Source: Azospirillum oryzae | GTDB lineage: Bacteria; Pseudomonadota; Alphaproteobacteria; Azospirillales; Azospirillaceae | Direction: 5' to 3' | NCBI RefSeq assembly: GCF_900177515.1 | Contig: NZ_FXAK01000008.1 | Location: forward strand, 485,574 to 549,573 | DNA: 64,000 bases | Shown here: positions 8,739 through 17,238 of the stretch, piece after piece | Numbering within the stretch: position 1 is the stretch's first letter | Layout of the letters: each line of letters begins with the position of its first letter | Translations under genes and position numbers: made by a program | Notes under the pieces: model-generated | Told to the model about the DNA's origin: nothing | The model's input: the letters and a program-made list of their open reading frames with translations, nothing else | The model's database searches: none

Positions 8739-10256
8739 CTAGTTCGCCGGCCCCATGAAGACGCTGTCGTGGCTGTTCTTCTCGTTCGTTCCGGTGTCGG
8801 ATAGCTGGAAGGTCAGCGGCAGCGAGGTGGAGGTGACCGCCGTGCGCGGGGCCGTCACATAGACGCGGTAGGTGGCGACGCTGTCCGGCTCGGCGGAGAT
8901 GGTGGCAGTGTGGGCGGCGGCTTCGTCCTCCGCTTCGCCGATCACCTTGATCTCGGCATTGGGCAGGCCGGCGACGCTGAGGGTGTAGGAGCGGTCCTGC
9001 CGGGTCTTGTTGGCGACCTTGAAGGTGTAGGCGTTGCGGATCGAGCCGTCGGACAGCGTCACGAACAGCGGCGCGCGATCGCGCAGCACGGTGATGTTCA
9101 GGCTGGGGCGCAGCGCGAAGCTCCAGGCCATCGCACCGCCGATGACCAGCATCAGCAGGGCATAGACGATGACGCGCGGACGGAACAGACGCCATTGATA
9201 GCTCTTGCCGGACGCCCGCGTGTCCTGGGCGGCCAAGCTGTCGAAGGCGATCAGGCGGGTGGGAAGCCCCTGCTGGATCATGATGCTGTCGCAGGCGTCG
9301 ACGCACAGGCCGCAGTTGATGCAGTCCGACTGCTCGCCGGTGCGCACGTCGATGCCCATCGGGCAGACCTGGACGCACTGGCCGCAGTCGATGCAGTCGC
9401 CGAAGCCCTGGGCGCGCCGCTCGTCCCAGCTCTGCGACTTGCGCTTGGGGCCGCGGTTGTCGCCGCGGTCGGCCTGATAGGTGACGACCAGCGAATGCTC
9501 GTCCAGCATCGCACTCTGGATGCGCGGCCACGGGCACATGTACATGCACATCTGCTCGCGCGTCCAGCCGGCCATCACATAGGTCATGCCGACGAAGATG
9601 GCGAAGAAGGATGTCGCCTCGTAGCTGGCCTGGAAGGTGGCGAAGTCGTGCAGCAGGGCCGGGGCGTCGGTGAAATAGGCGAGGAAACCGAAGCCGGTGA
9701 CGAAGCTGAGCGCCAGCCAGCCCGCATGCTTGCCGGCCTTGCGCAGCACCTTGCGGGCCGTCCAGGGCTGCTTTTCCATGCGGATGCGCTCCGCCCGGTC
9801 GCCTTCGAAGATGCGCTCGATCCAGACGAACAGGTCGGTCCACACCGTGTGCGGACAGGCGAAACCGCACCAGACGCGGCCGGCCAGCGCCGTCGCCAGG
9901 AAAAGCCCAAGCGCCGCGACGATCAGGATCCCGGTGAGATAATAGATTTCCTGCGGCCAGATCTCGATCCAGAACAGGAAGAACCGGGGCGTGGTCAGGT
10001 CGAACAGCACCGCCTGGGCGGGCGCGTCGGGACCGCGTTCCCACCGGATCCAGGGAGCGATGAAGAACAGGGCCAGAAGAACGGAGAAGGTGACCGTCTT
10101 CAGGCGGCGATAGAGGCCCTTGACCGCCTTCGGATGGATCGTTTTATGGCTTTCGTACAGCGGGACCTTGGCGGGTTGGGCTGCGCCCTGCTGAACGATG
10201 CTTCCGTCTGGCATGTCGATGCGCCTGATTTCCGGTTCCACGTTGGCGCGGAGCAT
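8739..10256 (-). CDS. ccoG: Cytochrome c oxidase accessory protein CcoG (FixG)
   Basis: The 505-residue membrane iron-sulfur protein has several helices and the expected cysteine sets: GRVWCGFACPHTVW, CMYMCPWPRIQ, and two 4Fe-4S clusters CIDCGQCVQVCP and CINCGLCVDAC. An Ig-like periplasmic domain forms the last ~120 residues. CcoG helps supply reduced copper for assembly of cbb3-type cytochrome oxidase. The ccoNOQP genes are not in the window; upstream of ccoG lies only non-coding DNA. An FNR-type box sits 24 bp before this start codon. If it works at the usual -41.5 spacing, transcription would begin inside this frame and the true start would be the ATG at 10214 (MPDGSIVQQG). Confidence 0.93.
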   Translation of the reverse strand: MLRANVEPEIRRIDMPDGSIVQQGAAQPAKVPLYESHKTIHPKAVKGLYRRLKTVTFSVLLALFFIAPWIRWERGPDAPAQAVLFDLTTPRFFLFWIEIWPQEIYYLTGILIVAALGLFLATALAGRVWCGFACPHTVWTDLFVWIERIFEGDRAERIRMEKQPWTARKVLRKAGKHAGWLALSFVTGFGFLAYFTDAPALLHDFATFQASYEATSFFAIFVGMTYVMAGWTREQMCMYMCPWPRIQSAMLDEHSLVVTYQADRGDNRGPKRKSQSWDERRAQGFGDCIDCGQCVQVCPMGIDVRTGEQSDCINCGLCVDACDSIMIQQGLPTRLIAFDSLAAQDTRASGKSYQWRLFRPRVIVYALLMLVIGGAMAWSFALRPSLNITVLRDRAPLFVTLSDGSIRNAYTFKVANKTRQDRSYTLSVAGLPNAEIKVIGEAEDEAAAHTATISAEPDSVATYRVYVTAPRTAVTSTSLPLTFQLSDTGTNEKNSHDSVFMGPAN

Positions 10257-10888
10257 ATTCGACCACCAGTGCGGCGTGTTTGACCTCTGTCAAACAACGT
10301 CGTTATTCTGAAAAGCCATTCCCAATCCGAGGCTTTTCACCGGTTCGAGGGATCCGCGGTCCGGGGTCGGTTAATACTGTGGCAGGCGGCCGATCCACAA
10401 GCTGAATATTGTTCAAATATCGCGGCATTACGCACAATACTGATACTATACTGCAAACCAACACAACAATCAGTGCAGCGTACCATCAAGGCTTGCCTGC
10501 CGTCGCCATGGCTGCCCTAGTCATGCAGTTCGGTCGGTTCAAGCTCGGACGGGGCGGGAAAAATCGTCGCGGAGGCCGGAACCGCCGGAAACCGGCTGCC
10601 GCGGACCGCCGCATTCGCCGTCGCGCAAATCCTTATCTCCAACAACGGCTTGGCCGCCGGGGACCCTGGACAGGCGCAGGATTAGGCTTCACTGTCTCGT
10701 AAGAACAACCGGTCTCCCAGCCGGCTCCAGCGCCGGCAGGTGCGGAATGACGCTTGCCCGTCAACCGTCAAGAGACAAGAATGAGACCGCGGGTCGCGCC
10801 GCGTGTCCTGCCGCCGGGTTTATCCCGTCGGTCTGGGCGCCGGCTGTGAATTCAACCGGCCGGTTCAGCGGAGGGAGTAGGCACGGGC
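10257..10888. other. 632-bp non-coding region between ccoG and the PAS kinase gene
   Basis: Apart from the FNR-type box next to ccoG, I see no supported gene. A 97-residue frame at 10409-10702 is very Arg-rich, lacks a ribosome site and looks like chance. The part from 10400 to 10480 is clearly AT-richer than its surroundings and may hold a promoter for the downstream kinase gene. No ncRNA family is recognised. Confidence 0.4.
10280..10293 (-). promoter_or_regulatory. FNR/FixK-type box upstream of ccoG
   Basis: TTGACCTCTGTCAA is a perfect palindrome TTGAC-N4-GTCAA, and one more pair extends it (T at 10279, A at 10294). The usual consensus is TTGAT-N4-ATCAA, and TTGAC half sites are accepted in FixK/FnrN/Aadr-type anaeroboxes. 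ccoG is a standard target of these low-oxygen regulators. Confidence 0.7.
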
Positions 10889-12757
10889 ATGGGGGACACC
10901 GGGTTCGCCCGCTTTGACGCCGACGAACGCCTGGTATGGGCCAATGCCGCCTTCGCGGCCCGGTTCGCCGTGCCGGCCGATGCGACGTTGGTCGGGCTGT
11001 TCGGCGGCCTGCTGGGGTGTGCCGCCATCGCCGACCTGCGCCGCGGCTGTCCGTTGACGCGCGGGCTCCCCGACGGAAGCGCCGTGACCCTGGCGCTGGG
11101 GGCCGGCGGGCCGGGCGAGCGGTTGCTGACGGCAATCGATTCGGTGTCGGTTCCGGCCGAACAGGAGCCCTGGGCGAAGACCAGTTCGGTGCTGGACTGC
11201 CTCAGCCAGGGGGTGATGGCCTTCGACCATGACCTGCGGCTGGTTGCCTGGAACCGGCGCGTGCTGGAACTGCTCTACATCGATCCCGGATTCCCGCGCT
11301 ATGCCCAGCCCTATGAGGCGGTGGTCCGCCACATCGCGGAGCAGGGCGGCTATGGCCGCGGCGACGTCGACGATCTGGTGGCGCAGCGGCTGGACTATAT
11401 CCGCAAGGCCTCCTGGCCCTTTTACAACGAGCGCGTGCGGCCCGACGGCGTCGTCATCGAAACGGTGACCCTGCCGCTGCCCGACGGCGGATTCGTCACC
11501 ACCTACACCGACATCACCCAGCGCAAGCAGGCGGAGCGGGAGGTCGCCTCCAGCCGGGAATTGCTGGAACTGGCGATCCAGGCGGCGCGCGAGGGCATCT
11601 CGAAATGGGATCTCCGCACCGGCGATGTCTGGTTCTCCCCGCAATGGTGGGGCCTGTTGGGCTATTCCGAGGCGGAGATGGACAACAGCCGCCGCCGCTG
11701 GGAAGAACTGATCCACGTCGACGATCTCGGTGCCGCACTGGAGTTGGAGCGGGATCTGGCGGCCGGCCGGCGGTCGGAAGGCCGGCTGCTGCAGCGTTTC
11801 CATCACCGCTCGGGCGCCACGGTCTTCCTGGAGACGCGCACGCTCGCCGTTGCGGGCAACGACGGCAAGCCGTTCCGCATCGTCGGCTCCCACACCGACG
11901 TCACCGAAAGCGTGCGCGCGGCCGAAGCCGTCCGGGCCGCCAAGGAGGAGGCCGAACGCGCCCTGCAGGACCTGAAGGAGGCGCAGGTCCAACTGATCCA
12001 GGCTGAGAAGATGGCGGCGCTGGGCTCACTGGTGGCCGGGGTGACGCACGAGATCAACACGCCGGTCGGCATCGCCCTGACCGGTGCCTCGCTGCTGGCG
12101 GAGAAGACCCGCGCGCTGCGCCACCTGTTCGAGGCCGGTGCCCTGCGGCGCGGAGATTTCGCCGAGTTCATAGACATCGCCGACGAGGCGACGCAGCTGA
12201 TGCTGCTCAACATCGAACGCGCCACCCGGCTGATCCAGAGCTTCAAGCAGATCGCCGTCGATCAGGCGAGCGAGGAACGCCGCGTCTTCGAATTGAACGC
12301 CTACATTCACGAAATCCTGCGCAGCCTGGGCATGCGCATCCGTCGAAGCGGTCACACGGTTGCCGTCCATTGCCCCGACGACCTGACGATCGACAGCTAT
12401 CCGGGTGCCTTCAGCCAGATCCTGACCAACTTCGTCATCAACTCGCTTCTGCACGGTTACGAGCCGGGGGGGCGCGGCCGGCTGACGGTGACGGTGACGG
12501 CGATGGATGGCGAGGTGGAACTGGTCTATGCCGACGACGGACGCGGCATCCCGGCGGAGCTGCACGGCAAGGTGTTCGAGCCCTTCTTCACGACCAGCCG
12601 CGACCGCGGCGGCAGCGGGCTGGGGCTGAACATCGTCTACACGCTGGTCATGCGGACTCTGCGCGGCCGGCTGCGGCTGGACAGCGCGCCGGGGGCGGGG
12701 ACCGCCTTCACGCTGCGCTTCCCGCGCGTGACGCCTGCCGAACCGCTGCCGCTGTAG
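10889..12757 (+). CDS. Soluble PAS-domain sensor histidine kinase
   Basis: The 622-residue protein has no signal peptide and no membrane helix, so it senses in the cytoplasm. Domains in order: a short PAS-like start (about 5-85), a PAS_7-type domain (about 98-215) ending TTYTDITQRK, a PAS_3-type domain (about 225-345) with WFSPQWWGLLGYS and ending HTDVTESV, a coiled coil (345-375), and HisKA with H387 in GVTHEINTPVGIA. An HATPase domain ends with FEPFFTTS and GSGLGLNIVY boxes. The HEINTPVG form marks a subfamily often paired with unlinked response regulators. A GGAGGGAG ribosome site precedes the ATG. No response regulator is adjacent, so the partner and signal are unknown. Confidence 0.87.
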   Translation: MGDTGFARFDADERLVWANAAFAARFAVPADATLVGLFGGLLGCAAIADLRRGCPLTRGLPDGSAVTLALGAGGPGERLLTAIDSVSVPAEQEPWAKTSSVLDCLSQGVMAFDHDLRLVAWNRRVLELLYIDPGFPRYAQPYEAVVRHIAEQGGYGRGDVDDLVAQRLDYIRKASWPFYNERVRPDGVVIETVTLPLPDGGFVTTYTDITQRKQAEREVASSRELLELAIQAAREGISKWDLRTGDVWFSPQWWGLLGYSEAEMDNSRRRWEELIHVDDLGAALELERDLAAGRRSEGRLLQRFHHRSGATVFLETRTLAVAGNDGKPFRIVGSHTDVTESVRAAEAVRAAKEEAERALQDLKEAQVQLIQAEKMAALGSLVAGVTHEINTPVGIALTGASLLAEKTRALRHLFEAGALRRGDFAEFIDIADEATQLMLLNIERATRLIQSFKQIAVDQASEERRVFELNAYIHEILRSLGMRIRRSGHTVAVHCPDDLTIDSYPGAFSQILTNFVINSLLHGYEPGGRGRLTVTVTAMDGEVELVYADDGRGIPAELHGKVFEPFFTTSRDRGGSGLGLNIVYTLVMRTLRGRLRLDSAPGAGTAFTLRFPRVTPAEPLPL

Positions 12758-12844
12758 GCGGCGGATTTTTGAAAAGACGAGGAGGGGAAATCCGGCATTC
12801 GCGAGGGCTGTTCCGTTCGGCGGATGCTCTCGATTTGAATGCGA

Positions 12845-12930
12845 TGGTGGAAGGGGCTGGATTCGAACCAGCGTACGCTAACGCGGGCAGATTTACAGTC
12901 TGCTGCCTTTAACCACTCGGCCACCCTTCC
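12845..12930 (-). tRNA. tRNA-Tyr (GTA anticodon)
   Basis: Read on the minus strand, the sequence begins GGAAGGGTGGCCGAG and has an anticodon loop CTGTAAA with anticodon GTA. It has a long variable arm as expected for bacterial tRNA-Tyr, a T-loop GGTTCGAATCC, and an acceptor arm closing GGAAGGG with a CCTTCC 3' strand. The 3' CCA is encoded. Total length is 86 nt. Confidence 0.95.
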
Positions 12931-13015
12931 ATCGGGGCGCAGAGGATTAGCCTTTCGATTGGGGGGCCGTCAATCCCCTTTTGCATGGATGGCGCAAGCG
13001 GAGCCGCGGCCATGA

Positions 13016-13051
13016 AAAAACCTCCGCCCCCGGGTGGGGACGGAGGTTTTT
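13016..13051 (-). terminator. Bidirectional Rho-independent terminator
   Basis: CCTCCG at 13021-13026 pairs with CGGAGG at 13041-13046, with an inner CCCC/GGGG stem. It is flanked by an A-run on the left and a T-run on the right, so it can end transcription in both directions. It serves the minus-strand HTH gene ending at 13104 and may shield the tRNA gene. Confidence 0.8.
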
Positions 13052-13103
13052 CAGACGGCGGATTTTCAAAGGGGGCTTTTCAAACCCGCTTTTGAAAGAC
13101 CGT

Positions 13104-14021
13104 TCAGTTCGGGCGGCGCGACGCCCGGTGCGCGGGGATCGGGATCGGGCGGATCGCCTGTTCCTCGCGGCGGCTGGCCGACATGTCGATCTCCACGCGG
13201 GCCAAAGCCTTGCGCAGTTCGTGCACGGTTTCGGACAGCGCCTGGATCGTCGCCTCGCTCGGCTGCTGACGCCAGCCGCGATAGGCGGAAATGCAGGCCT
13301 TGGCGGTGTCGCGCAGCCGGCCTTCCACCGCATCCACCGGCGGCGTCGGCTGGCCGGCCGCACGCGGGGCCTCCGGCGCGGCGGCGGTCTGTGCGGGAGT
13401 CTGTGCGGGAGCCGGGGCGGCAACCGGCGCCGGCGCGGGAGCCGCGGCGGGCTCCGGCCGGTTCAGGCGTAGCGTTTCCGTCGGGGCCGGTGCGGGAGCG
13501 GCAGCCGGCGCCTCGGCCGAAGGCTGCTCGGCGGCCGGTTCCGTCCGCGGGGCACGGGTCAGCGTGGTGCGGCCGGTGCGGCCGGCGGCGCGGCGCGGTT
13601 CGGCCGGGGTTTCGGACTCCGCGGCGGCGGGAGCGGCGGGCGCCGGCGCCGCGGCCGGCGTTTCCGGGACCGCCGGAGTCACCGGAGCGGGAGCCTCGCC
13701 AGCCGTCTCCGGCGCTGCGGAAGAGGTACCGTCGGCGCCCTGCGCCTCGTCCTGCATCCCCTCGACCGGGCCGGCATCACCCTGAGCGGCATCGCCCTGG
13801 CCGCTCGCGGCCTCCGCCTTCTTGATGATGTAGGAGATGGCACTGGGCGTGCATTCGAATTCGCGCGCGATGGCCGAAAGGGTTGCGCCGCTGCGGTAAC
13901 GTTCAAGAATTTGGGGCCACGCCGACTGCGGAATGCGCCCACGCTTCTTGGGAGACTCCGGTTCGCTCCCGGTTTCTGCGTTCATTATATCGCTCGGTTG
14001 CCAAAGTGAATTTTCAGTCAT
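13104..14021 (-). CDS. Helix-turn-helix protein with long Ala/Pro-rich linker
   Basis: The 305-residue protein has three parts. Residues about 25-72 form a compact DNA-binding-like domain, KKRGRIPQSAWPQILERYRSG followed by an HTH reading ATLSAIAREFECTPSAISYI. Residues about 73-225 are a low-complexity Ala/Pro/Glu region. Residues about 228-285 form a helical domain (VDAVEGRLRDTAKACISAYRG to ELRKALARVEIDM). The HTH resembles those of resolvase and transposase type, here without any catalytic domain. The design suggests a DNA-binding protein with a flexible arm and an oligomerisation or partner domain. The start could also be the ATG at 13985 (MNAETGSEPE). No neighbour explains it; I do not know a named family. 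Confidence 0.75.
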   Translation of the reverse strand: MTENSLWQPSDIMNAETGSEPESPKKRGRIPQSAWPQILERYRSGATLSAIAREFECTPSAISYIIKKAEAASGQGDAAQGDAGPVEGMQDEAQGADGTSSAAPETAGEAPAPVTPAVPETPAAAPAPAAPAAAESETPAEPRRAAGRTGRTTLTRAPRTEPAAEQPSAEAPAAAPAPAPTETLRLNRPEPAAAPAPAPVAAPAPAQTPAQTAAAPEAPRAAGQPTPPVDAVEGRLRDTAKACISAYRGWRQQPSEATIQALSETVHELRKALARVEIDMSASRREEQAIRPIPIPAHRASRRPN

Positions 14022-14390
14022 TCGTCAGCATGTCTACCCGGACCGCACGCTTCAGACGCGGGACCACGCGGGCGCGTGCGTCAGCAGCATCGAGGCTTCA
14101 CGCTGGCGGGCGATGTTTTCGGTATGGACGACTATCGGAAACTCTTCTCAAAAATGCCAGCATAACTTTGCAGGGAATCGTGATTTTGTATCCGGTGTCA
14201 CCACAGCGTACGACGCTTGGTGGAGAACGGATGTTTTAAAATATGGAAGCGGCCGTAAACCCCCGGTCGCAACCTCCGGTCACCGGCATCTTTCGATTGC
14301 CGACTTTTGAAAAGGGCGATGGACCCCGGACGGGGGGTGGCGTGTTTTCAGTTGCAGAACAGCCCCAACCGTTTTTTGCGGAGACCGTCC
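14022..14390. other. 369-bp divergent region between the HTH gene and degP-like gene
   Basis: This region carries the promoters for both flanking genes. AT-richer parts lie at about 14110-14170 and 14225-14245. I see no convincing small gene, terminator or known operator. Confidence 0.35.
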
Positions 14391-15989
14391 ATGCCGCATG
14401 CGTCCGTGCCGCGATCCTACCCGATCTTCCGACGCCTTCCGGCCGCGGCGCTGTGCGCGCTGCTGTCCGGCGCGGTCCTGTTGCCGGTGCCGCCTGCGGC
14501 TGCACAGGACGCTTCCGCCGCCGCGCAGCCGGGGGCAAGCAGGACCTATGCGCCGCCGTCCTTCCGCGACCTTGCCCGGACGCAGATCGACACCGTCGTC
14601 AACATCTCCAGCACCCAGGCGCCCCAGGCCTCGGCCGGCGGCGGCCGGCTGCCCGAGGGGATGGACCTGCCGCCCGGATCGCCGCTGGAGGAGTTCTTCC
14701 GCGAATTCCGCAACCGCCAGCGGGAAGGGCAGGGGGATGATTCTCCCGAGGCCGCGCCGCCCGGCACTCCGCGCGGCCTGCCGAGCATGGCGCTCGGCTC
14801 CGGCTTCATCATCGATCCGGCGGGCCTGATCGTCACCAACAACCATGTGGTGGCCGACGCGGCCGAGATCGCCGTCACCCTGCATGACGGGACCAAGCTG
14901 CCGGCGAAGCTGGTGGGGTCCGACGCCCCGACCGACCTTGCGCTTTTGAAGGTCGAAAGCGACAAGCCGCTGACCGCCGCCCATTGGGGCGACAGCAAAT
15001 CCGTGGAGGTCGGCGACTGGGTGGTCGCCATCGGCAACCCCTTCGGTCTCGGCGGGTCGGTGACCGCCGGCATCCTGTCGGCCCGCGCCCGCGACATTCA
15101 GCAAGGCCCCTACGACGAATATCTGCAGACCGACGCCGCCATCAACCGCGGCAATTCCGGCGGCCCGCTCTATGACGCCAGCGGCGCGGTGATCGGCATC
15201 AACACCGCCATCTATTCGCCGACCGGCGGGTCGGTGGGCATCGGTTTCGCCATTCCGTCCTCGCTGGCCCAGCCGATCATCGACCAGCTGAAGGACGGCG
15301 GGAAGGTGCGGCGCGGCTGGCTGGGTGTCCAGGTCCAGCGCGTGACGCCGGACATCGCCGAAAGCCTTGGCGTGGACGGCACCAGCGGCGCCCTGGTCAC
15401 CAGCGTGTCGCCCGACAGCCCGGCCGCGTCGGCCGGCCTGCGCCAGGGCGACGTCATCACCGCCTTCAACGGCGATCCGCTGGAGCAGATGCGCCAACTG
15501 CCCCGCCTCGTCGCCTCCGCCGGGATCGGCAGCACCGTTCCGATGACCCTGCTGCGCGGCGGCAAGGAGGAAACCGTCCAAGTGACGATCGGCGAACTGC
15601 GCAACGAGCCGCAGCAGGTCGCGCTTTCCGGGTCCAGCGGCGCCCCCCGCTCCGCCCAGCCGGAGGAGAGCAAGTCGGCGCTGGGCCTCAAGCTGGCCCC
15701 GCTGACCCCCGGCCTGCGCCAGACCTTCTCCATCGCCGACGATGTCGACGGGCTGGTGGTGACGGAGGTCGACCGCGACAGCGCCGCGTCCCAGCGCGGG
15801 CTCGACCTCGGCGACGTCATCGTCGAGGCGGGACAGGAGCCGGTGGCGACCCCCGCCGATCTCGAATCCCGCATCGCCAAGGCAAAGGAAGACGGCCGCA
15901 AGACCCTGCTGATGCTGGTCAGCCGCGGCGGCGACCTGCGCTATGTGCCGCTTCCGCTAACCCCCGGCACCAACGGCCGGAAGGGGTAA
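14391..15989 (+). CDS. DegP/HtrA-type periplasmic serine protease (Do family)
   Basis: The 532-residue exported protease starts after a GGAG ribosome site. It has a signal peptide cut near PPAAAQD (about residue 39). The trypsin-like domain holds the catalytic triad H152 (TNNHVVADA), D182 (TDLALLKV) and S256 (NRGNSGGPL). Two PDZ domains follow, at about 300-395 and 430-525. HtrA proteases degrade or refold damaged envelope proteins in the periplasm. The length and the EEFFREF segment before the protease domain fit the DegP/MucD group. A strong terminator follows the gene. Which of DegP, DegQ or MucD is the ortholog cannot be told here. Confidence 0.93.
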   Translation: MPHASVPRSYPIFRRLPAAALCALLSGAVLLPVPPAAAQDASAAAQPGASRTYAPPSFRDLARTQIDTVVNISSTQAPQASAGGGRLPEGMDLPPGSPLEEFFREFRNRQREGQGDDSPEAAPPGTPRGLPSMALGSGFIIDPAGLIVTNNHVVADAAEIAVTLHDGTKLPAKLVGSDAPTDLALLKVESDKPLTAAHWGDSKSVEVGDWVVAIGNPFGLGGSVTAGILSARARDIQQGPYDEYLQTDAAINRGNSGGPLYDASGAVIGINTAIYSPTGGSVGIGFAIPSSLAQPIIDQLKDGGKVRRGWLGVQVQRVTPDIAESLGVDGTSGALVTSVSPDSPAASAGLRQGDVITAFNGDPLEQMRQLPRLVASAGIGSTVPMTLLRGGKEETVQVTIGELRNEPQQVALSGSSGAPRSAQPEESKSALGLKLAPLTPGLRQTFSIADDVDGLVVTEVDRDSAASQRGLDLGDVIVEAGQEPVATPADLESRIAKAKEDGRKTLLMLVSRGGDLRYVPLPLTPGTNGRKG

Positions 15990-16013
15990 TCCGGCGGCTG
16001 CGCAACCGGATCG

Positions 16014-16050
16014 GACGGAAGCGGGGATCTGCCCCGCTTCCGTCTCATCC
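16014..16050 (+). terminator. Rho-independent terminator after the HtrA gene
   Basis: A perfect 13-bp stem, GACGGAAGCGGGG at 16014-16026 with its complement at 16032-16044, has a 5-nt loop. It is followed by TCATCCTTTTCC. It lies 25 bp after the protease stop codon. Confidence 0.85.
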
Positions 16051-16103
16051 TTTTCCGCTACCGTTCGCCGCGCCGCGAGAGTAATTTGCCGCCCGTTTGG
16101 CGA

Positions 16104-16865
16104 ATGGGATGGCAAACCGTGAGCATTTATCCGGAGAACGGCCAGCCGGTGCGGCTGTCGGTCGTTGTCCCCGTTTTCAACGAGGCCGAGAATGTGCTGC
16201 CGCTGCTCGAAGAGATCGAGCGGGCACTGACTCCGGTCGGCGGTTTCGAGATCATCTTCGTCGACGACCAGTCGGACGACGACACCCAGGCACGCCTTGC
16301 CCCGGCGGTGGAGGCCGGCCGGCTGCGCGTGCTGCGCCATGTCCGCCGCTCCGGTCAGAGTGCGGCGGTGCGCAGCGGCGTCAAGGCGGCGCGCGGCGAG
16401 TTCGTCGTGACGCTGGACGGCGACGGCCAGAACGACCCGGCCGACATTCCGGCGTTGTTCGCCCTGGTTTCGACCGGGGAAGCCGGTGCGCCGGTGCTGG
16501 TCGGCGGCCTGCGCAAGAAGCGGCAGGACACCCTGTCCAAGCGCTGGGCCTCCAAGTTCGCCAATGCCGTCCGCCAGTCCTTCCTGCAGGACGGCTGCAC
16601 GGACAGCGGCTGCGGATTGAAACTGTTCCGCCGCGACGCCTTCCTCGACCTGCCCTTCTTCGGGGCGATGCACCGGTTCCTGCCGGCGCTTTTCCGCGCC
16701 CACGGCCATCCGGTGGCCTATGTGCCGGTGAACCATAGACCGCGCGAGCGCGGCGTGTCGAAATACAACAACTGGCGGCGCGGGCTGATCGGCGTGGTCG
16801 ATCTGCTGGGCGTTTACTGGCTGAAGCGGCGGACGAAGCTGTCGCCGGTCTCCGAACGTCTCTGA
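16104..16865 (+). CDS. GT2 family glycosyltransferase, dolichol-phosphate-mannose-synthase-like
   Basis: The GT-A fold enzyme (253 residues from this start) shows LSVVVPVFNEAENV for nucleotide-sugar binding, a VDDQSDDDT acidic motif, LDGDGQNDP as the metal-binding DXD-like motif, and a C-terminal RPRERGVSKYNNW segment. The last is typical of polyprenyl-phosphate glycosyltransferases of the DPM1/ArnC type. It would charge undecaprenyl phosphate with a sugar at the inner face of the inner membrane. Start choice is uncertain: TTG 16086 has a GAGAG ribosome site, and ATG 16104 and GTG 16119 lie further in. It is the first gene of a three-gene set with LAB_N and GT39 genes, which suits a lipid A or cell-envelope sugar modification route. 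Confidence 0.85.
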   Translation: MGWQTVSIYPENGQPVRLSVVVPVFNEAENVLPLLEEIERALTPVGGFEIIFVDDQSDDDTQARLAPAVEAGRLRVLRHVRRSGQSAAVRSGVKAARGEFVVTLDGDGQNDPADIPALFALVSTGEAGAPVLVGGLRKKRQDTLSKRWASKFANAVRQSFLQDGCTDSGCGLKLFRRDAFLDLPFFGAMHRFLPALFRAHGHPVAYVPVNHRPRERGVSKYNNWRRGLIGVVDLLGVYWLKRRTKLSPVSERL

Positions 16866-16902
16866 CCGACTTTCACCGACCCTTTCGGGACAGGATTTTA
16901 CG

Positions 16903-17238
16903 ATGATTGAGCGCGCCGCAGCGTGGTTCCAGGGGCAAAGCACCACCGACCTGATCTGGGTCGGTATCGGCTTCTTCGCCCAGCTCATGTTCACCATGCG
17001 CTTCATCGTGCAGTGGATCGCCAGCGAGAAGGCGCGCCGCAGCGTGGTGCCGGAGCTGTTCTGGTACTTCTCGCTGGGCGGCGGCGTTCTGCTGTTCGCC
17101 TACGCCTTCTACCGCTTCGACCCGGTCTTCATGCTGGGGCAGGGCATGGGTCTGGTGATCTACGCCCGCAACGTCTATTTCGTCTGGAGCCACAAGAAGT
17201 CGCAGGCCGCCGACGGCGCGGTGCCGAGCAAATCGTGA
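16903..17238 (+). CDS. LAB_N domain membrane protein (lipid-A-disaccharide synthase N-terminal-like)
   Basis: The 111-residue protein consists of about three hydrophobic helices. It contains the FFAQLMFTMRFIVQWIASEK stretch and PELFWYFSLGGG that mark the LAB_N domain, which is otherwise found in front of some LpxB proteins. It has no catalytic glycosyltransferase domain. Such stand-alone LAB_N proteins sit between GT2 and GT39 genes in many proteobacteria and are thought to help move or hold lipid-linked sugars, a role not shown experimentally as far as I know. Its stop codon overlaps the next start as GTGA. Confidence 0.85.
   Translation: MIERAAAWFQGQSTTDLIWVGIGFFAQLMFTMRFIVQWIASEKARRSVVPELFWYFSLGGGVLLFAYAFYRFDPVFMLGQGMGLVIYARNVYFVWSHKKSQAADGAVPSKS

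Noticed and set aside
10409..10702. 97-codon plus-strand frame between ccoG and the PAS kinase gene
   Set aside because: Very Arg-rich, no ribosome site, no domain; fits a chance frame in GC-rich DNA.
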